A stretch of DNA of 28,297 nt from G963674685 sp964591275 (lineage in GTDB: Bacteria; Lernaellota; Lernaellaia; JACKCT01): contig CAZQAE010000065.1 in assembly GCA_964591275.1 (NCBI GenBank), positions 1 to 28,297 of the forward strand, given 5' to 3'. Positions within the stretch are counted from its first letter, which is position 1, and every line of letters begins with the position of its first letter. Of the stretch, positions 1 to 7,529 are shown piece by piece. The notes beneath the pieces were generated by a model, which searched no databases, was not told where the DNA came from, and saw only the letters and a program-made list of their open reading frames with translations. The position numbers and the translations under genes are program-made.

Positions 1-94
1 ATATAAGCAAAAGTGAGGCGCTTTTCACCTATGACAAGTCGTCTTACCCCCTAGTACAAGCGGACCGATAAATGTCTGTCAGGCGAGTTTTTTA

Positions 95-123
95 TTGACT
101 GTTCGTTTTATGTTCGGTATTGT
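95..123 (+). promoter_or_regulatory. Promoter of the imuB-dnaE2 cassette
   Basis: A -35 box TTGACT (95-100, 5/6 to consensus) and a -10 box TATTGT (118-123, 4/6) are separated by exactly 17 bases. Transcription would start near 130, leaving a leader of about 68 bases before the imuB ATG at 198. It is the only good sigma70-like match upstream of imuB. The spacer carries a direct repeat that looks like a LexA operator (see 101-115). Not tested experimentally. Confidence 0.6.
101..115 (+). promoter_or_regulatory. Candidate LexA (SOS) operator, GTTC-N7-GTTC
   Basis: The sequence is GTTC-GTTTTAT-GTTC, an exact GTTC-N7-GTTC direct repeat lying entirely between the -35 and -10 boxes. This spacing and half-site are the LexA box described for Alphaproteobacteria, where imu cassettes are classical SOS genes. 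Bound LexA would block RNA polymerase, so the two downstream error-prone polymerase genes would be induced by DNA damage. Position, spacing and target genes agree. Whether this organism has a LexA with that specificity cannot be seen here. Confidence 0.6.
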
Positions 124-138
124 ATTCCCGTATTGCCC

Positions 139-162
139 ACGCCGCCGGGGGACGGCGGGCGT
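139..162 (+). other. GC-rich hairpin in the imuB leader
   Basis: ACGCCGCC (139-146) can pair with GGCGGGCGT (154-162), with one bulged base, around a short G-rich loop. It would lie about 10 bases from the predicted 5' end of the mRNA and ends about 20 bases before the Shine-Dalgarno sequence (GGGAG, 183-187). There is no T-run, so it is not a standard terminator. It could stabilise the 5' end, or may simply be chance in a GC-rich leader. Confidence 0.3.
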
Positions 163-197
163 CTCACGATCTTTCGTTTTGCGGGAGCTTTGGATCA

Positions 198-1370
198 ATG
201 AATCGTCGCGTGCTGCATTTGAATCTGCCGGATTTTCCCGTGGCGCTAGAGCGTATTCGGGATCCGGCGCTCAGGCTCAAGCCCCTGATCATCGCCCTGC
301 CCCATTCACGGTCTCGCGTGCAAAGCGCATCCTCCGAGGCGCGAAGCTGGGGCGTAAACGTCGGGATGCAGCTTTCAACCGCGCAGCGCGTTTGCCGCGA
401 CGCCGCCGTGCTCTCGCCTAATCCGCGACTCTACGCCAAGGCTCAAAGCGGCATCATGAATGTGCTGTCCCATTACACGCCCGTCGCCGAACCGGAAGGC
501 TACGACAAAACCTACGTGGACCTGTCGGGCACGCAGCGCCTTCTCGGTCCCATCCGCGACACGGCCCGGACTATCTCCCGAGAAATCCTTCGCTCTTTTT
601 GTCTACCATCGCACCTGGGGCTTTCCGTGAACAAATCCACCAGCGCCGTCGCCTCGGAAGTTGTTGATGAGGACCTCCTGGACGTTTCGCCCGGTTGCGA
701 GGCGGCATTTCTCGCGCCGCAAAACGCGTTTCTTCTGCCCGGCGTCGAAAACGTATCCATCGCGACCATTGAGGAATTGAACATCCGCATTATCCGGCAA
801 TTCGCCGATACGCCGGTCAACCGCCTGGCGCTGGTCTTCGGGCGTTTCGCCACCACGCTTCACTGGCGCGCACACGGTCGCGATTCCAGACCTGTTCGTC
901 CGCCGGAAATAAAGGAAACGATTTTTGAGGAGGCCGAGCTGGCGAAAGACACCAACAATCGGGACGAATTGATGACGATCCTCTACGGCCTCGTCGAGCG
1001 TTGCGGCTTCCGAGTGCGCGGCGAAGGCAAGGCCGCGCGGACCGCCGAACTTGTCGTCGCTTACTGCGACAACCTTCTGGTCGAAGGCAAGGCGCGGCTT
1101 GCGCCCCCCTCAGATCGCGACGAGGATCTTTTCAACGCGGCGCGAACAATATTTCGCCGCGAGGTCAAGCGACGGGTGCGCGTGTCCTACGTGAAGATAC
1201 TCTTTTGCGATCTCGGCCCCAGCCGCATACAGAAATCTCTTTTCCCCGATATCCAGAGCGTTCACGAGAAGGAGGCGTCGATCACGCGGGCCATGGACGA
1301 CATCCGCAGAAAATACGGAGTGAACTCCATCAGAAAGATGGGGATGGCATGTCCAGTTTTGTCCACTTGA
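198..1370 (+). CDS. imuB: ImuB-type Y-family DNA polymerase homologue
   Basis: Protein of 390 aa. ImuB is a catalytically dead relative of DinB that bridges DnaE2 to the beta sliding clamp during translesion synthesis and damage-induced mutagenesis. The N-terminal block HLNLPDF (residues 7-13) matches the first catalytic block of Y-family polymerases, but the metal-binding Asp is replaced by Asn9. The second block, YDKTYVDLSG, keeps Asp103 but has Lys104 where active enzymes have Glu. Q-K-S-L-F at 345-349 resembles a clamp-binding QxxLF motif. The start at 198 is chosen because GGGAG lies 10 bases upstream and the protein then begins directly with the family N-terminus; an in-frame ATG at 120 lies on the predicted -10 box. 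The 3' end overlaps dnaE2 by 22 bases, implying translational coupling. No imuA is visible in the 197 bases upstream. Confidence 0.85.
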   Translation: MNRRVLHLNLPDFPVALERIRDPALRLKPLIIALPHSRSRVQSASSEARSWGVNVGMQLSTAQRVCRDAAVLSPNPRLYAKAQSGIMNVLSHYTPVAEPEGYDKTYVDLSGTQRLLGPIRDTARTISREILRSFCLPSHLGLSVNKSTSAVASEVVDEDLLDVSPGCEAAFLAPQNAFLLPGVENVSIATIEELNIRIIRQFADTPVNRLALVFGRFATTLHWRAHGRDSRPVRPPEIKETIFEEAELAKDTNNRDELMTILYGLVERCGFRVRGEGKAARTAELVVAYCDNLLVEGKARLAPPSDRDEDLFNAARTIFRREVKRRVRVSYVKILFCDLGPSRIQKSLFPDIQSVHEKEASITRAMDDIRRKYGVNSIRKMGMACPVLST

Positions 1371-4336
1371 ACGCGCATTCCTGCTACTCGATGATGCGGG
1401 GCATTCCCTGGCCCGCCCAGCTTTGCGCCGCCGCCAGGGAAATGGGCATGCCCGCCGTCGCCCTGACGGATACGAATGGTCTCTACGGACTCGTGGATTA
1501 TCTGGAGGAGGCAAAGCGCCACGGAATTCCCGCCATCATCGGCGCGGAAATCGTCGATCCGGGTACGAAAACACGAGCGGTTCTGCTGGTCAAAAAGCGC
1601 GGGGGCTATAAATCACTTTGCGAAATCATCTCGAAGCGCCACATGGACCCGGGCTTTGAACTGCCCCGCGCCCTCGAAGGCGCCGACGAGGGTCTCGCCA
1701 TTGTCACTGATGACCGTGAAATTCTCAAAAAATTCACAGGGCGCAAAGACCTGTACTGCGAAATTCGCCAAACACGCGGCTCCCACGATCTTTCCCAATG
1801 GGCCGGCAGGCGCAACATTCCCGACCTGATCACGGCCAACGCTCATTTCCTTCGCAGCGAAGATCGGCAAATCCATCGACTTCTGCGCGCCATCGATACA
1901 AACACGACGTTAAAATCGATTCCAGGCAATGAAGTCGTCAACGCGACCTGCTGGTATAAAAGCTCGGACGATCTGATCTGCGAATACCCGCACTTGCCCG
2001 ACGCCGTTGAGCGAGCCGGACAGCTGGCCGCGCAGTGCGAAACAAACTGGCATTTCGGCAACGTCATCATCCCGAAATTCCCCACGAAAAGCGGCGTCAG
2101 TTCCTTCGACTTGCTTAAAGAGAAATGCGCGCAAGGCCTATCCAGACGATACAGCCGGGAAACGCCGGCGATCCGTAAACGCCTCGAAAAAGAACTGGAT
2201 ATTATAAAAGCGAAAAACTTTTCCGACATCTTTTTGATCGTCGCCGACGTGGTGCAACAAACAACGCTGACCTGCGGGCGCGGCAGCGCCGCCGCAAGCA
2301 TCGTGTCCTATCTCCTGTTCATCACGCATGTGGACCCTATCGCGCACAACCTGTACTTCGAACGCTTTTTGAGCAAGCAACGGGTCGACCCACCGGACAT
2401 CGACGTGGATTTTGCCTGGGACGAGCGAGACGCGGTGCTGGACTATATTTTCAAAAAATACGGACCCATGAAAACGGCGATGGTTTCCAACCACGTGACG
2501 ATGCGGGCGCGAGCTTCGATCCGGGAGTTGGCCAAAGTTTACGGACTGCCCGACGGGGAGATCGCCCGGATCACCACGCGGATGCGAAAAATATGGTTCG
2601 TCAGCCGCGTCCCGGTCAGCGAACTCATCAAGACGCACCCCCAGTTCAAGGGGCTGGAACTTCCCGAGCCGTGGCCGGAAATCATCGACACGGCGCGCAT
2701 GCTCGAAGGAAGGCCGCGCTATTTATCGGTGCACTGCGGAGGTGTTGTGATCGTTCCAGGGCGTATCTCCGGCACGGCCCCGGTGCAAAGGACGCCCAAA
2801 GGCGTGCCGGTGCTGCAATGGGAAAAAGACCAGACCGAGGATTCGGGACTGGTGAAGATCGACATCCTGGGCAACCGCTCTTTGGCGGTTATCCGCGACG
2901 CGCTGGCGGCGATCAAACAATACCACGGCGTGGACATCCCCTATGCCAAATTCAATCCACTGCACGACCCGGAAACGCAGGATCTGATCGCCAGGGGCGA
3001 CACCATCGGCGTCTTCTACGTGGAATCTCCCGCCACGCGCCAACTTCAAAAGAAAACCGGCAAGGGGGATTTTGAGCATCTGGTCATCCACAGCTCCATC
3101 ATCCGCCCCGCCGCCAACCGCTTCATCAATGAGTATATAAGGAGGCTGCATGGCGGAAAGTGGGAGCCGCTACACCCGCTGCTGGAAGATATTCTATCGG
3201 AGACCTACGGCATCATGAGCTACCAGGAGGACGTGTCGAAAACCGCCATCGCGTTGGCGGGTTTTTCCTTGGCCGACTCCGACTATTTGCGCAAAATCAT
3301 CTCGAAAAAATCACCCAAGCGCCTGCAGGAATATAAGGAGATGTTCTTTCGCGGCGCGCTGGAACGCAAAGTGGAACTGGAAACCATCGAAAAGATTTGG
3401 GAGATGATCCAAAGTTTTTCCGGCTACTCTTTTTGCAAACCCCACTCGGCAAGCTACGCCATGGTGTCTTTCAAAAGCGCCTGGCTGCGGGCGCACTTCC
3501 CCGCCGAGTTCATGGCTGCTGTCATCAGTAACCAGGGCGGATTTTACTCAGCTTTTGCATACCTTTCCGAGTGCCGCCGCATGGGCCTCAAGGTTCTGAT
3601 GCCGGATGTGAACCTGAGTGCGCGCGCGTTCAAGGGTCGAAAAAGCAAGGTGCGCGTGGGCCTGATGCAGGTCAAAGGACTTTCCGACGCCGGAATCGAG
3701 GCGATTTGCGAAACACGCACAGAGCGCCCCTACGAAAGCCTGGACGATTTTCTTTCGCGCACGGACATCGACCCGGCAGATGCGCGACTTCTGGTCAAAG
3801 CGGGATGCTTCGATTCCGTCGCTAACGGGATGAGCCGCCCGGACATGATGTGGCGCGTGTACGAGTGGGCGGCGGTGCGCAGTCCGCGAAAGACCCTCTC
3901 GCTATTCGACGATACGCTAACAAAGCCGGCAGGCGCTGTGAAACCCACGGAGGAATACAACGCCAAGACCATGCTCAAACATGAGGTTCAGACTCTGGGA
4001 TTTTTGTGCAGCCGCCATCCCTTGGAACTCCATAAACACCGGCTCAAAGGCATCGCACGCGTCGAAGGAAAAAATCTGCACAAACACGCGGGCCGGCGCG
4101 TCACGACGCTGGGCTGGTACGTGACAGCGAAAATCGTATCCACCAAAACCAACGAGCCGATGGAGTTTGTCTGCTTCGAAGACACCACGGCGATTTATGA
4201 AACAGTGTTTTTCCCAAAAACCTACGCCCGCTTCTGCCACATGATCACGCACCTGCGCCCCTACCTGCTGCGCGGTACGGTGGATGAACAATACGGCGTC
4301 GTTTCGCTGAATGTTGACGAAGTGCGCTTCGTGTAA
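1349..4336 (+). CDS. dnaE2: Error-prone DNA polymerase III alpha subunit (DnaE2/ImuC)
   Basis: Protein of 995 aa, near the usual 1,000-1,080 aa of DnaE2. It is the catalytic polymerase of the ImuB-DnaE2 mutasome. The N-terminal PHP domain is degenerate: HLNAHS (6-11) has Asn for the second metal His, and ALTDTNGLYG has Thr where replicative DnaE has His, consistent with loss of PHP metal binding. The polymerase site is intact: GRGSAAAS, then PDIDVDF with Asp350, Asp352 and Asp354, and the third catalytic Asp505 in KIDILG. A helix-hairpin-helix region (LSDAGIEAI) and a C-terminal OB-like domain follow. The long open frame reaches back to 1001, but ATG 1349 is chosen because the PHP domain starts there and the reading frame before it is the shadow of imuB. 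Confidence 0.92.
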   Translation: MSSFVHLNAHSCYSMMRGIPWPAQLCAAAREMGMPAVALTDTNGLYGLVDYLEEAKRHGIPAIIGAEIVDPGTKTRAVLLVKKRGGYKSLCEIISKRHMDPGFELPRALEGADEGLAIVTDDREILKKFTGRKDLYCEIRQTRGSHDLSQWAGRRNIPDLITANAHFLRSEDRQIHRLLRAIDTNTTLKSIPGNEVVNATCWYKSSDDLICEYPHLPDAVERAGQLAAQCETNWHFGNVIIPKFPTKSGVSSFDLLKEKCAQGLSRRYSRETPAIRKRLEKELDIIKAKNFSDIFLIVADVVQQTTLTCGRGSAAASIVSYLLFITHVDPIAHNLYFERFLSKQRVDPPDIDVDFAWDERDAVLDYIFKKYGPMKTAMVSNHVTMRARASIRELAKVYGLPDGEIARITTRMRKIWFVSRVPVSELIKTHPQFKGLELPEPWPEIIDTARMLEGRPRYLSVHCGGVVIVPGRISGTAPVQRTPKGVPVLQWEKDQTEDSGLVKIDILGNRSLAVIRDALAAIKQYHGVDIPYAKFNPLHDPETQDLIARGDTIGVFYVESPATRQLQKKTGKGDFEHLVIHSSIIRPAANRFINEYIRRLHGGKWEPLHPLLEDILSETYGIMSYQEDVSKTAIALAGFSLADSDYLRKIISKKSPKRLQEYKEMFFRGALERKVELETIEKIWEMIQSFSGYSFCKPHSASYAMVSFKSAWLRAHFPAEFMAAVISNQGGFYSAFAYLSECRRMGLKVLMPDVNLSARAFKGRKSKVRVGLMQVKGLSDAGIEAICETRTERPYESLDDFLSRTDIDPADARLLVKAGCFDSVANGMSRPDMMWRVYEWAAVRSPRKTLSLFDDTLTKPAGAVKPTEEYNAKTMLKHEVQTLGFLCSRHPLELHKHRLKGIARVEGKNLHKHAGRRVTTLGWYVTAKIVSTKTNEPMEFVCFEDTTAIYETVFFPKTYARFCHMITHLRPYLLRGTVDEQYGVVSLNVDEVRFV

Positions 4337-4453
4337 CGAATATTCTTTTGGATCCTCATTCGTCAAAAGCCCTTCGGACATGTTCGCCTTTGCGTGATGC
4401 GTCGCGTTTAACCAACTACCTCCTAAGAGCAATATCCTAATCTGACGCATGCC

Positions 4454-4653
4454 AAAGCGCGGTCTTCATCGCTGAAAGCGCGGTCTTCATCGCTGAAAGC
4501 GCGNNNNNNNNNNNNNNNNNNNNNNNNNNNNNNNNNNNNNNNNNNNNNNNNNNNNNNNNNNNNNNNNNNNNNNNNNNNNNNNNNNNNNNNNNNNNNNNNN
4601 NNNAAAGCGCGGTCTTCATCGCTGAAAGCGCGGTCTTCATCGCTGAAAGCGCG
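4454..4653. repeat. 21-nt perfect tandem repeat (minisatellite)
   Basis: Units beginning AAAGCGCGG and ending CATCGCTG, 21 nt long, repeat head to tail with no spacers: full copies at 4454-4474 and 4475-4495, a partial copy up to 4503, then 100 N, then full copies at 4604-4624 and 4625-4645 and a partial copy ending at 4653. All visible copies are identical. The true copy number is hidden by the gap. Because 21 is divisible by three, any open frame stays open through it, which creates spurious ORFs. Identical copies suggest recent slippage or conversion. Confidence 0.95.
4504..4603. other. Assembly gap of 100 N inside the tandem repeat
   Basis: Exactly 100 N, the customary placeholder for a gap of unknown size. 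Repeat copies flank both sides in the same orientation, so the array probably collapsed or could not be spanned. Confidence 0.97.
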
Positions 4654-4721
4654 AATCTTCGGTTGACAGAAGTTTTCAGGTTAGGTAAGCACTAACGGTT
4701 TGTTCGACAAGGATAACTCGA

Positions 4722-6038
4722 TTGAATAAAACCTTTTTGATTTCAACATTAATTTTCCTCGCTGCATGCCTCGTGCTGCCGGTTTACGCGCAGGACGTGA
4801 AAGCACCGGACTCGGGCGCGTTGGAAAAAGAGCCGGGGTCTGAGGAAAAAGCGGATTTGCCCGGCGCCGGACTTGATGTCCCCAGCGCTGACGAAGCGCA
4901 AACAACACCGCCAATTCCTTCGCCGCCGCTTATTGATCGGCCGCTCCCGCTGAATCTTCGCGCCGAGGATGTGCCCAACGACGGCGGCTGGGCCATTCGC
5001 CTTCTGTGGGACAAATTCCCCGATGGCGACATTGCCGCGGCTGTGACAAATTACGAAGTGTTGAGAAAGCGCGGCGCAGGCGACGATTGGGAAAAAGTCG
5101 GCGAAATCAAGGCGGAGTCCGGCAAATACGCCGATTCGCACATTCTCGCCAAGGACAATAAACCCGAACACTTCGTCATAGATGGCGCCCAGTACAGCTA
5201 TAAACTGCGTATCATTGAAGACCCCGCCAAAGAGTCCGAAATCGTTTCGGCTGTATCTGAGGGTCAGTGGCTCAACACGGACCACACGATTGTCCTGATC
5301 GCGACGCTCCTATACGTGGCGCTGGTAGTGTTTTTCATCCAGCGCGCCAAGCACGGTCCGAAAATGTACGTCCGCCCCATTCCCGGCATCAACGCCGTGG
5401 AGGACGCCGTCGGACGCGCTACGGAAATGGGCAAGCCTGTTCTTTATGTTCCGGGCATCGGCGTGATCGAAGAAATCGCCACGCTCGCGGCCATGACCAT
5501 CCTTTCTCCCATCGCCGAGAAAGTGGCCGAATACGGCACTCCGCTTCTCGTTCCGAACCGCGACCCGGTGGTTTATTCCATCGCGCAGGAAGTCGTGCGC
5601 CAAGCCTACATCAAGGTCGGCAAACCCGACGCCTATGTTGATGACAACATTTTCTTCCTCTCGGGACGCCAGTTCGCTTACGCCGCCGGCGTCGCGGGGA
5701 TCATGATGCGGGAAAAACCCGCCACGAACTTCTTTTTCGGCGCCTTCTACGCCGAGAGCCTCATTCTGGCCGAAACCGGCGCGGCAACGGGCGCGATCCA
5801 GATTGCGGGCACGGACCAGGTCACGCAGCTGCCCTTTTTCATCGCCGCCTGCGATTACACTTTATTGGGCGAGGAGCTTTACGCGGCCTCGGCCTACCTG
5901 AGCGGCGATCCGATCCTGGTCGGCTCCCTGAAAGCCCTGGACTACGCAAAGATACTCATTTTCGCTCTAATGGGTTCCGGCTTCGTCGCCGGACTCTTCG
6001 GCTGGAGCGGAATTCTGAATTTAATGAAGTTGAATTAA
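4722..6038 (+). CDS. DUF6754-domain membrane protein with Fn3-like ectodomain
   Basis: Protein of 438 aa with a TTG start, supported by AAGGA eight bases upstream and by the immediate signal peptide (ISTLIFLAACLVLPVYAQ). A Pro/Glu-rich linker follows. Residues of about 68-185 look like a fibronectin-III-like domain (LPLNLRAED, IRLLWDKFPDG, YEVLRK, YSYKLRIIED). A membrane helix lies near 190-208 (TIVLIATLLYVALVVFFI). The region from about 220 to the end is the DUF6754 signature: PIPGINAVEDAVGRATEMGK, VLYVPGIG, VPNRDPVVYSIAQEVVRQAY, FAYAAGVAGIM, AESLILAETGAATGAIQIAG, AACDYTLLGEELYAASAYLS, then a terminal hydrophobic helix. The family assignment is from memory of its conserved motifs; its biochemical role is unknown. 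It leads a four-gene operon of membrane proteins (next gene 3 bases downstream), suggesting a shared envelope complex. Confidence 0.75.
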   Translation: MNKTFLISTLIFLAACLVLPVYAQDVKAPDSGALEKEPGSEEKADLPGAGLDVPSADEAQTTPPIPSPPLIDRPLPLNLRAEDVPNDGGWAIRLLWDKFPDGDIAAAVTNYEVLRKRGAGDDWEKVGEIKAESGKYADSHILAKDNKPEHFVIDGAQYSYKLRIIEDPAKESEIVSAVSEGQWLNTDHTIVLIATLLYVALVVFFIQRAKHGPKMYVRPIPGINAVEDAVGRATEMGKPVLYVPGIGVIEEIATLAAMTILSPIAEKVAEYGTPLLVPNRDPVVYSIAQEVVRQAYIKVGKPDAYVDDNIFFLSGRQFAYAAGVAGIMMREKPATNFFFGAFYAESLILAETGAATGAIQIAGTDQVTQLPFFIAACDYTLLGEELYAASAYLSGDPILVGSLKALDYAKILIFALMGSGFVAGLFGWSGILNLMKLN

Positions 6039-6041
6039 TCC

Positions 6042-6665
6042 ATGTGGAAAAAAACCATACCCGTATCCATCGCTTTCGCCGTCGGCCTTTTCATGGCCCT
6101 GCAGTTCTTCGTGCCGCACCGGCACGTGCAAAGCGTGGTGGAAGAAATCAACCGCTGGACCAGTCTCATCTGGTGCGCGGCCCTGATACTGGGCACGCTG
6201 TCTTTGGCCAAACACCTCTCCCTGAAAATCAAGGCGAAAAAAGAGGGTTGGGGTTACGCGGTCATCGCGATGATTTCCATGATCGCCACAACGGTTATCG
6301 GCTTTTACACCGGGATCGAGCAGGGCACGCTTTTCATGCGGATCTACGAGTTCATCCTGGCGCCGCTGGAGGCCACGACATTCAGCCTGCTGGCTTTTTA
6401 CATCGCCTCAGCGGCTTTTCGGGCTTTTCGCGCACGCAATGCGGAAGCCACGCTACTTTTGATTGCGGCGATTTTGATCATGATCGGACGCGTTCCGATA
6501 GGCCACGCCATCAGCGAGGTCATCCCGCAAATTTCGGATTTCATTCTCGATTACCCCAACACCGCGGCCAAGCGCGGCATCATGATGGGCGTCGGACTCG
6601 GTATGATCTCCACAGCGCTGAAGATCATTTTAGGCATCGAGCGAGGATACCTGGGAGACAAGTAG
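6042..6665 (+). CDS. Polytopic membrane protein of the DUF6754 operon
   Basis: Protein of 207 aa and unrecognised family. Hydrophobic stretches near residues 5-23, 40-57, 73-92, 103-126, 134-152 and 178-198 suggest six transmembrane helices. A charged cytoplasmic-type loop (LSLKIKAKKEGWG) lies between the second and third. No signature motif of a known transporter is seen. It begins 3 bases after the DUF6754 gene with no obvious Shine-Dalgarno, which suggests translational coupling, and it ends 6 bases before the next gene. By position it is probably a membrane partner of its neighbours. Confidence 0.75.
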   Translation: MWKKTIPVSIAFAVGLFMALQFFVPHRHVQSVVEEINRWTSLIWCAALILGTLSLAKHLSLKIKAKKEGWGYAVIAMISMIATTVIGFYTGIEQGTLFMRIYEFILAPLEATTFSLLAFYIASAAFRAFRARNAEATLLLIAAILIMIGRVPIGHAISEVIPQISDFILDYPNTAAKRGIMMGVGLGMISTALKIILGIERGYLGDK

Positions 6666-6671
6666 AAAAAA

Positions 6672-7529
6672 ATGAAAAAGCTAATGGACAGACTGCTCAA
6701 GCTTGATCGCCGATGGACCTTTTTGGCCATCGGCATCTCCGCAGTCCTGCCATTTTTATTTCCCATTGGCCTCGCCATTCACCCGAGCAAGGAAGTCCAG
6801 CAGGTTTTCGATCACGTGCAGGCCCTAAAAGGAACCGGCAAGCCCCTGGTTATTTCCTTCGATTTCGATCCGGGCACCGACGCCGAAGTCGGTCCCATGG
6901 CCATAGCGCTCATGGACCACGCATTCCTCAACAACGTGCCTGTTCTGGGATTAAACTTCATCTACACCGGAACCTCCCTGGCGGAAATCCACATCAAGAA
7001 GGCGGCGGAAAAACACGGCAAGGAATACGGAATCGACTACGTATTCCTGGGATTCAAAACCGCCTTTCCGAATGTGATGATCAATATGTCAAAAGATATT
7101 CGCCTGTCATTCAATGCCGATTACTACAACAAGCCCATCGGCGATCTGCCCATGATGCGAAAGATCAAAAACTACGACGATTTCGGTTTTACGATAGGCT
7201 TGGGCGGTACGCGCATGGTCGAATACTGGATCATCTACGGCGTAGGACCATACGATTTCGACTACGCCATCGGGTGCACGGCTGTCATGGCCAGCGACTA
7301 TTATCCCTACATACAAACCGGGCAGAGCAAGGGCATCATCGGCGGCATGAAGGGCGCAGCCGAATATGAGCAACTTCTGCTGGACGCCGGGCTGACCGAG
7401 ACCCTCGGCGACGCGGCTATGGGCCTGGACAGCCAATCATTGTGCCATCTGGTCGTGATCGGCTTCATCGTGCTGGGCAACATCGCCTATTTCGGCGAAC
7501 AACGAAGGAAGAGGAAGGCCAGGCAATGA
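6672..7529 (+). CDS. Bitopic membrane protein with extracytoplasmic alpha/beta domain
   Basis: Protein of 285 aa and unrecognised family. A positively charged N-terminus precedes a helix at about 16-37 (FLAIGISAVLPFLFPIGLAI). A second helix lies near 252-271, followed by a basic tail (EQRRKRKARQ). The roughly 210 residues between them alternate strand-like and helical segments: LVISFDFDPGTDAEVGPMAI, VPVLGLNFIYTG, YGIDYVFLGFKTAFP, FGFTIGLGG, YGVGPYDFDYAIGCTAVMAS. This looks like a Rossmann-like alpha/beta fold placed outside the membrane by charge distribution. The acidic DFDPGTDAEVG segment could be a ligand or metal site, but that is speculative. Its stop overlaps the next start as ATGA. Confidence 0.75.
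   Translation: MKKLMDRLLKLDRRWTFLAIGISAVLPFLFPIGLAIHPSKEVQQVFDHVQALKGTGKPLVISFDFDPGTDAEVGPMAIALMDHAFLNNVPVLGLNFIYTGTSLAEIHIKKAAEKHGKEYGIDYVFLGFKTAFPNVMINMSKDIRLSFNADYYNKPIGDLPMMRKIKNYDDFGFTIGLGGTRMVEYWIIYGVGPYDFDYAIGCTAVMASDYYPYIQTGQSKGIIGGMKGAAEYEQLLLDAGLTETLGDAAMGLDSQSLCHLVVIGFIVLGNIAYFGEQRRKRKARQ

Larger units (their letters stand above)
4337..4721. other. Intergenic region with minisatellite and assembly gap
   Basis: This 385-base stretch has no credible gene. It holds the 21-nt tandem repeat (4454-4653) interrupted by 100 N. CTTTTG (4345-4350) and CAAAAG (4364-4369) could form a weak stem after dnaE2, but there is no T-run. A perfect -35 hexamer TTGACA lies at 4663-4668 just after the repeats, yet no convincing -10 box stands 16-18 bases downstream (TAAGCA at 4686), so the promoter of the next operon remains unresolved. 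A Shine-Dalgarno AAGGA (4709-4713) belongs to the next gene. Confidence 0.6.

Noticed and set aside
1..60. Short inverted repeat AGTGA / TTCAC near the left edge as terminator of an upstream gene
   Set aside because: The stem is only about five pairs and no gene end can be seen at the window edge.
4437..4640. Minus-strand peptide of MKTALSA repeats
   Set aside because: It exists only because the repeat length is a multiple of three and N is read through; there is no ribosome site or unique coding sequence.
4454..4653. CRISPR array, because of regularly repeated short units
   Set aside because: Units are 21 nt and directly abutting with no unique spacers, and no cas gene is present. It is a simple tandem repeat.
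4663..4691. Promoter with TTGACA for the DUF6754 operon
   Set aside because: The -35 box is perfect but no acceptable -10 box lies at 16-18 bases; left as a note in the intergenic entry.
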